A DNA stretch of 12,732 bases from an uncultured Prevotella sp. (GCA_900542795.1 UQPD01000074.1:1-12732); one strand, 5' to 3'. Shown: positions 1 to 7,698, counted from the first letter of the stretch. Made by a program: numbers and translations. The notes: generated by a model not told the origin, from the sequence alone.

Positions 1-390
1 TCAAGCCTTGTTTGAGGTTTGACGATTCGTCATGCACCTACCGCTGAATAGTTACAAGATTTAGCGTAGAGCCAATGTGACGAGAGGGGCTACCTTCGGG
101 GGAAAAGAGAAGGCAGATGGTGTCACGTCGATAGGGGAAATCGATTACTTAACTGCACGGGAGGACACGAGTTTGTAGGTAGGTAGTTGTGACTCCTGTG
201 ACTTGGAAAGTTTTTTCTATATATATTATAGGTGTAGGTTGGACTAACGAAACAGACGAACCAATTCAAAAGGAGAAAGAAGAGGTGTGCAATTTCAAAT
301 GAGTAGGTAGTGCATGGGTGCAAGATGTAGGTAGCGCACCTCTATGCTTTGAAAATCACACATTTGTTTGCTATTACAAAACAAGTTTTT
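1..390. other. intergenic region without a recognised gene
   Basis: I see no protein gene or known RNA here. The first 200 bases are more GC-rich than the AT-rich stretch that follows. Small dyads are visible: TGACGA-T-TCGTCA at 20-32 and TCGAT...ATCGA around 129-145. The motif GTAGGTAG recurs near 177-188, 303 and 326, and CATGCACCTAC at 31-41 could pair with a gapped complement at 303-316. This hints at structured RNA but matches no family I know. On the minus strand an ATG at 33 opens only ten codons before TGA at 1-3. Confidence 0.4.
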
Positions 391-505
391 AAAAAAAACC
401 ACACGCAAGCATTCAGATTTTAATCCTTAGGCGTTCTGATTTTTTCACTTATTCTGCAGAAAAACAAACTTCTGCCGTGTTAATCATACACTTCTGTCAT
501 ATAAT
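391..505 (-). ncRNA. candidate small RNA of about 115 nt
   Basis: It begins at the start predicted from the consensus promoter at 512-543 and ends in a run of eight T on the minus strand (398-391). Several complementary segments lie between. ACACG/CGTGT (476-480 with 401-405) could close the structure just before the T run. GCAGAA/TTCTGC (475-470 with 461-456) forms a hairpin. TCAGA/TCTGA (439-435 with 417-413) forms another. There is no open reading frame of note. The sequence was not recognised as 6S, tmRNA, SRP or RNase P RNA. It could instead be the leader of a leftward gene beyond position 1. The promoter and T run are seen; the RNA itself is inferred. Confidence 0.35.
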
Positions 506-511
506 TCGCGC

Positions 512-543
512 CAAAGGTACGGCATTCTTGGTTATAAAACAAA
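512..543 (-). promoter_or_regulatory. Bacteroidetes-type promoter, leftward
   Basis: On the minus strand TTTG (543-540) is followed after 20 bp by TACCTTTG (519-512). This fits the Bacteroidetes primary sigma consensus (TTTG, about 20 bp, TAnnTTTG) and predicts a start near 505. No convincing leftward protein gene follows within the window, so it most likely drives a small RNA or a long leader. Confidence 0.55.
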
Positions 544-680
544 TATTGAACCAAAAAAATAATTAAATAGCATCCATTCGACACTAAAACGTAAGCTATA
601 GTTTACAATTTAATAGCTTTAAATACTAACGGATGTTTTTGTGAATTAGAGAATGTAAGTTTTTTATAAGAAATTCATGA

Positions 681-787
681 AAAAACAAAACTGCGCATGC
701 CGTAAATGTAGCAAAGGGTTGATTGAAAGAGATTGTGGACTATCACTCCCTCAAAACCAAACAACTACAAATACGGCATGCACAGTT
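681..787 (-). terminator. long inverted repeat with T-rich tail, possible terminator of the antiporter gene
   Basis: Segments 689-711 and 765-787 are inverted repeats matching at 20 of 23 positions, with a perfect 10-bp core GCATGCCGTA/TACGGCATGC and a 53-nt spacer. Read leftward, the structure lies 25 bases past the antiporter stop codon and is followed by TTTTGTTTTTT (690-680), as expected of a factor-independent terminator. The long spacer is atypical, so it could instead be a repeat-element remnant. Confidence 0.4.
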
Positions 788-812
788 AAAGACAAGGCTC
801 AAACAGCCCACC

Positions 813-3053
813 CTATTTCCTTGCACTACGCAAAGTTTGCAAGGAACTGTCAACACCTACAATCCATAAAGCATCGTTGCGCACAATGATACGTTCGGCT
901 TGAGCAGGGATGATATTGCCAGCCGAATCCTCGAAGCCCACTACCATGCAATGATAGTGTGAACGGATGCCACTCGAACGAAGGTCGTGTCCGATGAAAG
1001 GACTATCCTCACGAATAATGACCCGACGCAACTGCAACTTGCTTGCAGCTAAAGGATAAGTGCGATGCTCTGAGTCTAAACGCTCTTGAAATTGCTGCAA
1101 ACTCTCGTCACTACCAATAGCCTCAATGCGATCGGAAGGGAAAAGCATAGTATTGCCATCGGGAATGTTTAAACGATGCGAACCACGAACAATGGCTGCA
1201 ATCATTACCCCACAACGATGACTGATGTCTAACTCGCTCAAGCGTTTGCCTGCCCAAGCAGAATTTTCAGGCACCTCGAGTTCGGCTATGTGAATGTTGC
1301 GACTGGTTAAACGACCTGCATAACCAGGCTCGGCATTGTCAGCCTGTGCCAAAACCTCGCGCGAACGTAGGTTTTGTAAGAACGTGCGCTCTAACTTGAT
1401 GCTGACCCACTTAACCTGTCGCGAAGCAATGATGAGACCCACCAACAAGAGCGAGACTGCCACATGCCACACCCACCAGAAGGGCGAAAGAAAATTGAGA
1501 ATGTAGTAGACCGCTGCAGCAGCTATGGCATAGCGCACGGCAAAGGTGAACCACAATGCAACATGATTTAAACGACTGCGACAACGCAATTCTTTCCACT
1601 CTTCAGAATGGTTTTTGCGCATAACAATGGCACGCAAAAAAGGCGAAGCCACCAACAAGGTGAGTAAACCGCAGGTAATGTTGCCCGGCCAATGACCAAA
1701 AGTGCCACGACAAAGCGGAAGCAAGACCGAAAAAGAAATAAGAATGACGGCAATGCTCAAGGTGAGGTAAGCACCCACTTGTGTGGCAAGTGCGGTGAGT
1801 AGGCGTTTCCACACATGTGGATGATTGCCCGTTGGGGAACTATGATGACTGCCACGGTTCGCCAAACGGTGTAAGACGGCAGGAGGCACCACACGCTCAA
1901 TAAACGCACACACGGGTTGTGAGGCACGTATCATGTAGGGAGTGAAGAAGGTGGTGATAATGCTCACTGCCACCACTACGGGATAAAGAAAGTCGCTTGT
2001 AACCCCCAACGAAATGCCCAATGAGGCAAGAATAAAGGCAAACTCGCCTATCTGTGCCAACGAAAAGCCACACTGCAAGGCGATGCGCAAGGGTTGACCT
2101 GAAATTAAGAAACTAACGGTGCCAAACACAGCTTGTCCCACAATGATGGCAACACAAATCACCACAATGGGCAACCAATATGCCACCAATACAGCAGGGT
2201 CTACCAACATGCCTACCGACACAAAGAAGATGGCTCCGAAAAGGTCTTTAACAGGCGAAACTACGCGTTCTATTTGTTCAGCCTCAACCGTTTCTGCCAA
2301 AATGCTACCCATCATGAAAGCTCCGAAAGCTGAGCTATACCCTACTTTCTCGGCAAATACCACAAGCAGGAAGCACAGACCAATGCTCACAACAAGCAAG
2401 GTTTCGCGATTCATCCATCGATGGGTTTTGCGCAAAAAGATGGGAATGAGGTAGAGACCTACCACGAACCACAGAATAAGGAAGAAGCCTAATTTAAACA
2501 GACTGCCTACGAGTTCCATTCCTTGAAACTGACGAGACACGGCTACGGCACTGAGCACAACCATTAGTAAGATGCCGAGGATATCCTCTAATATCAACAC
2601 GGACAGTACCTCGCCTGCAAACTTCTTTTGTCGCAGTCCAAGGTCCTCGAGTGCCTTATATATAATAGTAGTACTCGACATGGCAAGCATTCCCCCAAGG
2701 AAGATGCTGTTCATACTCCCCCATCCAAAGACATGTCCAACCATGCTTCCCACACTCATCATGCAAAACATAACGCTGCAAGCAGCTATGACGGGACCTA
2801 TGCCCATTTTCACAATCTTCTTAAAAGAAAACTCAAGTCCTAAGGTAAACATTAAGAAGATGACACCTATATCTGCCCAAGTGTGAATACTGCTCATATC
2901 GGTCACACTGGGTGTGTATGCCATGTGGGGACCTGCCAAAAAGCCCGCCACAATATAGCCAAGCACAAGCGGCTGTTTTAATCGCTTAAAAATAATAGTA
3001 ACAATACCTGCAGAGATTAAAATCAGTGCCAAGTCAGATATCAAGTCTTGCAT
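813..3053 (-). CDS. CPA2-family cation/proton antiporter with C-terminal TrkA-C (RCK-C) domains
   Basis: Predicted inner-membrane monovalent cation/proton antiporter (Kef/NapA-like, CPA2), 746 residues, working in Na+ or K+ and pH homeostasis. Residues 1-380 form the exchanger domain, with many hydrophobic helices, the family-like stretch LGLEF near 71-75, and an acidic pair E156-D157 in SVLILEDILG, where CPA2 proteins place ion-binding residues. A second membrane region (about 415-545) follows, then two soluble segments resembling TrkA-C regulatory domains (about 583-660 and 672-746), suggesting gating by a small ligand. This length and layout is common in Bacteroidetes. The reading frame stays open upstream to 3152, but that extension runs into a palindromic repeat and is not protein-like. 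ATG at 3053 (MQDLISDLAL) begins directly at the first membrane helix and was chosen. The transported ion cannot be read from sequence. Confidence 0.9.
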   Translation of the reverse strand: MQDLISDLALILISAGIVTIIFKRLKQPLVLGYIVAGFLAGPHMAYTPSVTDMSSIHTWADIGVIFLMFTLGLEFSFKKIVKMGIGPVIAACSVMFCMMSVGSMVGHVFGWGSMNSIFLGGMLAMSSTTIIYKALEDLGLRQKKFAGEVLSVLILEDILGILLMVVLSAVAVSRQFQGMELVGSLFKLGFFLILWFVVGLYLIPIFLRKTHRWMNRETLLVVSIGLCFLLVVFAEKVGYSSAFGAFMMGSILAETVEAEQIERVVSPVKDLFGAIFFVSVGMLVDPAVLVAYWLPIVVICVAIIVGQAVFGTVSFLISGQPLRIALQCGFSLAQIGEFAFILASLGISLGVTSDFLYPVVVAVSIITTFFTPYMIRASQPVCAFIERVVPPAVLHRLANRGSHHSSPTGNHPHVWKRLLTALATQVGAYLTLSIAVILISFSVLLPLCRGTFGHWPGNITCGLLTLLVASPFLRAIVMRKNHSEEWKELRCRSRLNHVALWFTFAVRYAIAAAAVYYILNFLSPFWWVWHVAVSLLLVGLIIASRQVKWVSIKLERTFLQNLRSREVLAQADNAEPGYAGRLTSRNIHIAELEVPENSAWAGKRLSELDISHRCGVMIAAIVRGSHRLNIPDGNTMLFPSDRIEAIGSDESLQQFQERLDSEHRTYPLAASKLQLRRVIIREDSPFIGHDLRSSGIRSHYHCMVVGFEDSAGNIIPAQAERIIVRNDALWIVGVDSSLQTLRSARK

Positions 3054-3128
3054 AGGGCTGAAATTTTGGGGTGAAAGATGTGGAATTTGTGGATTGCCAT
3101 TGGGGGATGCCGATAATGCATGCCTGCA

Positions 3129-3349
3129 CGGGCTGAAAGCCCAAAAGCACATAGCCCCGGGGCAAGCGAAGCGACACCCTGGGTCACGGATTTGCCATAG
3201 TATCGGCGCCCTGTAAGGGCAAAAGCATTCAATGTTGAATAATTTATTTAAGGCTTCTGCCCTTACAGGGCGTCACTAACGAACGTGCTTTTACCCAGGG
3301 TGTCGCTTCGCTTGCCCTGGGCTAGGCGCTTCATTGGGCTTTCAGCCCG
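3129..3349. repeat. REP/REPIN-like palindromic intergenic element
   Basis: This is a long interrupted palindrome. The outer modules GGGCTGAAAGCCC (3130-3142) and GGGCTTTCAGCCC (3336-3348) are each small hairpins and also mutual complements. Middle modules at 3152-3184 and 3293-3324 share AAGCGAAGCGACACCCTGGG in opposite orientation. Inner modules GCCCTGTAAGGGC (3208-3220) and GCCCTTACAGGGC (3259-3271) flank an AT-rich centre. Such sets of GC-rich hairpins in mirror order are typical of REPIN elements moved by REP-associated (RAYT) transposases, and similar modules occur in Bacteroidetes intergenic DNA as far as I recall. No transposase is present in the window. It sits between sufB and the antiporter gene. 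Confidence 0.65.
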
Positions 3350-3379
3350 CCCTTGCTAAATCCGAAACTTCAGTTACTT

Positions 3380-3500
3380 AATACTTAAAGCTTACTTATT
3401 ACTTGTATACACATAGTTTGTATTACTTATTACCTATTACTTATTACTTGTATACACATAGTTTGTAATACTTAATACTTAACACTTAATACTTAAAATT
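3380..3500. repeat. AT-rich repeated tail behind sufB, with a 31-bp direct repeat
   Basis: The stretch is made of variants of TACTTA/TTACTTATTAC. Within it a 31-bp sequence occurs twice without mismatch, at 3392-3422 and 3437-3467 (period 45 bp), each containing TTGTATACACATAGTTTG. It begins immediately after the sufB stop codon on the minus strand. A shorter stretch of the same simple sequence follows the last gene of the window (11118-11147), also directly after a leftward gene. Confidence 0.75.
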
Positions 3501-4946
3501 TTATCCCACACTTCCCTCGAGCGAAACGCTGAGCAACTTTGTAGCCTCAACAGCGAACTCCATGGGTAGTTTGTTAATAACCTCCTTGGCATAGCCACCT
3601 ACGATAAGCGAAACAGCATCTTCGGTAGGAATGCCACGTTGGTTGCAATAAAGCAATTGGTCCTCCGAAATTTTAGAGGTTGTTGCCTCATGTTCTACGG
3701 TAGCATCGGGATTAGCTACATCAATGTAAGGGAAGGTGTGCGCACCACATTCAGAACCTAAAAGCAAAGAGTCGCACGATGAATAATTGCGAGCTCCAGC
3801 GGCTTTGCTGCCCACCTTAACTAATCCACGATAAGAGTTTTGACTCTTACCAGCCGAAATACCTTTCGAAATAATGGTGCTGCGTGTGTTGCGACCAATG
3901 TGAATCATCTTGGTACCCGTGTCTGCTTCTTGATGATTGTTGGTAACTGCCACCGAGTAGAACTCAGCTTGCGAGTTATCGCCCATCAACACACACGAGG
4001 GATACTTCCAAGTAATGGCAGAACCTGTTTCTACTTGCGTCCACGACAATTTAGAATTTGCACCACGCAACTGACCACGCTTAGTTACGAGGTTGTATAC
4101 ACCGCCACGTCCTTCTTTATCGCCAGGATACCAGTTTTGCACAGTTGAGTATTTTACCTCCGCATTTTCGTTTACCACAATTTCAACTATGGCAGCATGC
4201 AATTGGTTTTCATCGCGCATGGGAGCTGTGCAACCTTCCAAATAACTTACATAACCACCATCGTCGCACACAATGAGGGTACGTTCAAACTGCCCTGTGT
4301 TGCGAGCATTGATGCGGAAATAAGTGGAGAGTTCCATGGGACAACGTACACCACGCGGAATGTATACAAACGATCCGTCAGAGAACACGGCACTGTTGAG
4401 TGCAGCAAAGTAATTATCGCGATAAGGCACTACCGAACCTAAATATTTGCGCACCAATTCAGGATTTTCGCGTACAGCTTCGCTAATAGAGCTAAAGATG
4501 ATGCCTTTTTCTTGCAACTTCTCTTTAAAGGTGGTTTTCACACTCACTGAGTCCATCACAGCATCAACTGCCACACCAGCCAACTGCATACGCTCTTCCA
4601 AGGGAATGCCCAATTTGTCGAAGGTTTTCATCAACTCAGGGTCAATTTCTTTTTTTCCCTCATCCTTTTGTTTTTTGGTAGGGTCGGCATAATAAGAGAT
4701 GGCTTGATAGTCAATCTGTGGCAAATTAACATGTCCCCAATCGGGTTGTTCTAAAGTAAGCCAATAGCGATAAGCCTTCAGTCGGAACTCGAGCAACCAC
4801 TCAGGTTCGCCTTTCTTTTCAGAGATAAGGCGAATCACATCCTCATTGAGTCCACGCTCAATGATTTCGGTGTGAATATCGGTAGTAAAACCGTATTCGT
4901 ATTTTTTGTCGGTAATTTCTTTTACCAGTTCGTTTTCGTTAGCCAT
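3501..4946 (-). CDS. sufB: Fe-S cluster assembly scaffold protein SufB
   Basis: SufB is the scaffold subunit of the cytosolic SufBCD complex, which assembles iron-sulfur clusters with the ATPase SufC and partner SufD, using sulfur from the desulfurase SufS. The 481-residue product is full length. The C-terminal half has family-typical stretches such as GVRCPMELSTYFRIN (199-213), NYSSCDSLLLGSECGAHTFP (387-406) and LEGSVG at the end. Counting from the C-terminus, C391 and H419 correspond to E. coli SufB C405 and H433, residues implicated in cluster assembly, so the protein should be active. The gene lies 12 bp behind the cvpA-family gene on the same strand and shares its promoter. In many Bacteroidetes sufC, sufD and sufS follow directly, but here a repeat-filled gap and an antiporter gene follow instead. 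Confidence 0.97.
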   Translation of the reverse strand: MANENELVKEITDKKYEYGFTTDIHTEIIERGLNEDVIRLISEKKGEPEWLLEFRLKAYRYWLTLEQPDWGHVNLPQIDYQAISYYADPTKKQKDEGKKEIDPELMKTFDKLGIPLEERMQLAGVAVDAVMDSVSVKTTFKEKLQEKGIIFSSISEAVRENPELVRKYLGSVVPYRDNYFAALNSAVFSDGSFVYIPRGVRCPMELSTYFRINARNTGQFERTLIVCDDGGYVSYLEGCTAPMRDENQLHAAIVEIVVNENAEVKYSTVQNWYPGDKEGRGGVYNLVTKRGQLRGANSKLSWTQVETGSAITWKYPSCVLMGDNSQAEFYSVAVTNNHQEADTGTKMIHIGRNTRSTIISKGISAGKSQNSYRGLVKVGSKAAGARNYSSCDSLLLGSECGAHTFPYIDVANPDATVEHEATTSKISEDQLLYCNQRGIPTEDAVSLIVGGYAKEVINKLPMEFAVEATKLLSVSLEGSVG

Positions 4947-4958
4947 TGTGTGTGTCTG

Positions 4959-5534
4959 TTATTTCGATTGGCGTTTTGCCTTTGTGCTGTCGGCTTTGGG
5001 ATTTAATTTTACCCAAACCGTATCGGGCTTTTCAGCATTCACGGAGTCTGTGTTTGCATCGGGTGCATAGTCACAGTTCTTGTCATTGTCGAAGAACATG
5101 CCAAGAGCCATGGTTACGGGGTTGAGCAACTTAGAGTCTTTGGCTTTTTCGGCATTGAGGATGCCCAAGCCCTGCATTACATTAAAGACGCAGCTAAGCA
5201 CCACTACGTATTTTATGAGGCTCACCAAGGCACCCAACATCGAATTGGGCATTCCTAAATTCATGCCTTTCAACGATTTGGTTAGCACATTTGCCACAAA
5301 ACCTAAGGCTATGGGAACTATAATCCACAGCAAAAGAAAGGCAATAATGCTTGTTACCATATTGGTTTCGGTGCCATTCACTGCCAAATATTTTCCAAAG
5401 GTGGAATAGCAAGTGGCTGCTACAAGCAAACCAACCAATACGCCAATGCCAGAGGTTACTTCTTTAAGGAATCCAGCACGCCATCCGCTAAACAATGCCC
5501 AAACGAGCACCACAATAATAAATATGTCTACCAT
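4959..5534 (-). CDS. CvpA-family membrane protein
   Basis: A 191-residue inner-membrane protein of the CvpA (colicin V production) family, whose E. coli member is needed for colicin V export and envelope robustness. Its biochemical role is unsettled. Four hydrophobic segments are visible (about 3-19, 27-48, 62-85 and 97-120), with a family-like start in which the first helix is followed by GWRAGFLKEV (17-26). A hydrophilic tail (about 150-191) rich in Asp, Asn and Lys follows and is probably cytoplasmic or disordered. It is the first gene of an operon with sufB; a consensus promoter lies 43-72 bp upstream of its ATG. Pairing of cvpA with the suf genes is recurrent in Bacteroidetes, but no direct link to Fe-S assembly can be read from the sequence. 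Confidence 0.88.
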   Translation of the reverse strand: MVDIFIIVVLVWALFSGWRAGFLKEVTSGIGVLVGLLVAATCYSTFGKYLAVNGTETNMVTSIIAFLLLWIIVPIALGFVANVLTKSLKGMNLGMPNSMLGALVSLIKYVVVLSCVFNVMQGLGILNAEKAKDSKLLNPVTMALGMFFDNDKNCDYAPDANTDSVNAEKPDTVWVKLNPKADSTKAKRQSK

Positions 5535-5576
5535 ATAGTTGTTGTTTTCTTAATGAACAATTATTGCTTTAGTGGG

Positions 5577-5606
5577 CAAAGTTACAACATTTTGGCGATA
5601 GTGCAA
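5577..5606 (-). promoter_or_regulatory. promoter of the cvpA-sufB operon
   Basis: On the minus strand TTG (5606-5604) is followed after 19 bp by TAACTTTG (5584-5577), fitting the Bacteroidetes consensus. The predicted start near 5570 gives a leader of about 35 nt before the ATG at 5534. Confidence 0.65.
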
Positions 5607-5702
5607 TTACATCTTATATTTTTATTCATCATCAGAAATTTTGACGGATTAAACGGATGTTTCTGTGAGAATAACAAGGCTATTGTTTACCTATTTTAGG
5701 GT

Positions 5703-5734
5703 ATTGTATGCCTAAAGAACTCCCCCTACCTTTG
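5703..5734 (+). promoter_or_regulatory. promoter of the heme-uptake gene block
   Basis: ATTG (5703-5706) is followed after 20 bp by TACCTTTG (5727-5734), a full Bacteroidetes -7 element. The predicted start is near 5741, giving a leader of about 76 nt before the ATG at 5817. It is divergent from the cvpA-sufB promoter about 120 bp away. No Fur-type box was recognised. Confidence 0.7.
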
Positions 5735-5747
5735 CACTCCGAAATTC

Positions 5748-5785
5748 GTTAGGATGGTTCAATAAGGAACAAGAACCATCCTAAC
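5748..5785 (+). promoter_or_regulatory. perfect 13-bp stem-loop in the leader of the heme block
   Basis: GTTAGGATGGTTC (5748-5760) and GAACCATCCTAAC (5773-5785) are exact complements around a 12-nt loop. It starts only a few bases after the predicted transcription start and ends 31 bp before the start codon. No T run follows, so it is not an ordinary terminator. It may be an RNA stability or translation-control element, or, read as DNA, an operator palindrome downstream of the promoter. The structure is seen; the role is inferred. Confidence 0.7.
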
Positions 5786-5816
5786 ACACAACACAAACAT
5801 TTAAACCCCAATTTAC

Positions 5817-6821
5817 ATGAAGAAATTCTTTACACTCGTTTTCGCCACTTTAATGGCAAATAGTATGATGGCACAAATGCACGGTACATTAAACTTTGCA
5901 GGTGCTTCGACCGCACATGTGTTGACCACCGATGTGGAAACCGCAAGCGACACGGTGAAGTTTGAAATGACAAGTACCTCAACGGGAAACATTACCCTTC
6001 CGAAGATTACAAAGGATGATTTTGTTATACCCTCTTTCACCATTAAGGATGTAGCTTTCACAATGGGCGCAAACCATGTAATAACGATGGCAGACCAAAC
6101 TTTTGCCTCACAGGTAACGGTTAATGGTGAGAAGAAAAACATTACAGGCTCATCGTTTACTGGCACATACAACATGGCCGACAACTCACTTACGCTAAAG
6201 GCTGTTTTTACGTATGGTGCCATGCCCTTTGCCATGACCTACGACATCAAGGGCTATTATGTAAAGTCCGTAACAAATGCCATCACTGTAACCGTGGGTG
6301 GTGCATTTAACTACACCAATTCCAATGTAACCTACAAGGTGCGCAAATACATGGAAGAGGATGTTCAGAAAGTAGATGTGGAAATTCCTACCTACACGCT
6401 CGATAACACCGTAATGGGCAACCTCACCCTTGGCACTTACACCATAAAGGGCTTGACATACGACCAAGAGAAGGGCGGTTTCTATCGCGACTACAAAAAC
6501 GATGGTTTGACTTTTCACTTCACAGCAGAAAATGGTGGCAAAAAAACAATGGATGGTGAATATGCCTTTAATGCTACCAAGGACAACAACATCCTTGTGA
6601 AGTACAATGGTAACAATGTGGAAAACATTGTAAACACTTTCCAAATGGGTGCCATGCCTTTTGCTATCGTCACCATGTTCGACAAACAAGATACTGGCAT
6701 TGCGACGGTGAAGAACGACAAGCATACGAATGGCAAGATTTACAACCTTAACGGTCAGGTAGTGGATGAGAACTACAAGGGAGTTGTGATTGTAAACGGA
6801 AAGAAAATCATTAAAAGATAA
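5817..6821 (+). CDS. secreted protein with two calycin-like beta-barrel domains
   Basis: A 334-residue exported protein. Residues 1-20 form a signal peptide (charged MKK, hydrophobic core, MMAQ cleavage region; no lipobox). Two similar domains of about 125-135 residues follow (about 22-146 and 152-290), each rich in alternating Thr/Val/Phe strands and each ending in the same stretch GAMPFA (134-139 and 278-283). This resembles the calycin-like beta-barrel family found next to hmuY genes in Bacteroidales. After a linker, the C-terminal 28 residues (about 307-334, IYNLNGQVVDENYKG then VIVNGKK) resemble the short C-terminal tails of many Prevotella/Bacteroides secreted proteins and, loosely, type IX sorting tails. 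It is first in the heme block, 82 bp before hmuY. A role in binding heme or another ligand is plausible but not shown by the sequence. Confidence 0.8.
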   Translation: MKKFFTLVFATLMANSMMAQMHGTLNFAGASTAHVLTTDVETASDTVKFEMTSTSTGNITLPKITKDDFVIPSFTIKDVAFTMGANHVITMADQTFASQVTVNGEKKNITGSSFTGTYNMADNSLTLKAVFTYGAMPFAMTYDIKGYYVKSVTNAITVTVGGAFNYTNSNVTYKVRKYMEEDVQKVDVEIPTYTLDNTVMGNLTLGTYTIKGLTYDQEKGGFYRDYKNDGLTFHFTAENGGKKTMDGEYAFNATKDNNILVKYNGNNVENIVNTFQMGAMPFAIVTMFDKQDTGIATVKNDKHTNGKIYNLNGQVVDENYKGVVIVNGKKIIKR

Positions 6822-6903
6822 GTAGAACGAGAGGCAAACAGATGTGCCCGAGAACGTGCTTTCAATGTAATAACGAACTCGAACACCAAAAAGAAATTCG
6901 TTG

Positions 6904-7698
6904 ATGAAGAATTTGATAAAAATGACCGTTGCAGGAGTGAGTGCCATGATGCTCACCGCTTGCAACGGTATTTTTGATGATATTTACGACCGACCCCAAG
7001 AGATTATTCCTGCTAAGGGACAGATTGTGGTGGATGCTACCAGTTGGAGCCATTGGTATTATGTAGACCTGAAACAGTTACATCAACTCACGGTGGATGG
7101 TAACGAAGAAGCCTTGCGCAAAGCCCAAACTGAATTTGAGGCTTATCCCATTCCGATGGAAGCTACAGGCGACAAAGTAACTACCCCCATCACCGATAAA
7201 AAGTCGGGACAATACATGTATTGGTTTGATGTGTTTGGTGCAGGCATAAAGAACAATACGTTCGCCTATTTCACACCTACTGCTACACAAGCTGCGCCTG
7301 CCGAATGGACCTTTGCTGTGCATCGTAACAATGTGAGAACAAATGGGGGTGCTGTGCTTGAAACGGCTTATACCTCGATGGACGAGCTACCTGAAAGTAG
7401 CGATGTTTTTAAAGACATGCAGTTTACGGAGGACGAATGGACTGAAAACGAAGTATGGGATAGTCAAGAACAAATGTTATTGGGCTATGTTCCCTCGCAA
7501 GGCATCGAAATTAACCGTGTGCTCTCATCGTGGCTCAGCATGGAAATTCCCCCTATGCCACCCTCCTTCAGCATGAACAACCATGTGTTTATTTTGCGAC
7601 TTAAGGATGGTAGTTATGCTGCTTTGCAACTTGAAAATTATCTGTCGCCTAAAGGTGATAAATGCTACCTCACCCTAAATTATAAGTATCCTTATTAA
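6904..7698 (+). CDS. hmuY: HmuY-family heme-binding lipoprotein
   Basis: Surface lipoprotein of the HmuY family, hemophore-like proteins of Porphyromonas, Bacteroides and Prevotella that take heme from host proteins and pass it to the HmuR receptor. The 264-residue product begins MKNLIKM, has a lipoprotein signal with lipobox LTAC (Cys20), and shows family-typical stretches: WTFAVHRNNVRTNGG (135-149), a Pro/Met loop (MEIPPMPPSFSM, 213-224), VFILRLKDGSYAALQLENY (228-246) and the closing strand LTLNYKYPY. A TTG three bases upstream (6901) would add one Met, but ATG at 6904 gives a standard start. P. gingivalis HmuY binds heme by two His; several Prevotella/Bacteroides relatives use Met. The Met-rich loop suggests the Met type here, but this is inference. 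It lies between the calycin-like gene and the receptor gene. Confidence 0.88.
   Translation: MKNLIKMTVAGVSAMMLTACNGIFDDIYDRPQEIIPAKGQIVVDATSWSHWYYVDLKQLHQLTVDGNEEALRKAQTEFEAYPIPMEATGDKVTTPITDKKSGQYMYWFDVFGAGIKNNTFAYFTPTATQAAPAEWTFAVHRNNVRTNGGAVLETAYTSMDELPESSDVFKDMQFTEDEWTENEVWDSQEQMLLGYVPSQGIEINRVLSSWLSMEIPPMPPSFSMNNHVFILRLKDGSYAALQLENYLSPKGDKCYLTLNYKYPY

Noticed and set aside
123..323. Leftward 66-codon frame with a hydrophobic stretch
   Set aside because: Composition is not protein-like beyond one hydrophobic run, and it lies in the motif-rich gap behind the candidate small RNA. No family resemblance.
677..889. Rightward 70-codon frame with several Cys (MKKQNCACRKCSKG)
   Set aside because: It overlaps the 3' end of the antiporter gene in antisense, spans the long inverted repeat, and has no recognisable promoter or family likeness.
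3054..3152. N-terminal extension of the antiporter frame (start MCFWAFSP)
   Set aside because: The extension is encoded partly by the palindromic repeat and is Pro/His/Ser-rich. The ATG at 3053 starts directly at the first membrane helix as in relatives.
5741..5750. GAAATTCGTT also present at 6893-6902 before hmuY
   Set aside because: A 10-base match without further similarity around it; probably chance.
6195..6965. 256-codon leftward frame antisense to the calycin-like gene
   Set aside because: It is a shadow of the coding frame opposite, which has a clear signal peptide, duplicated domains and a promoter.
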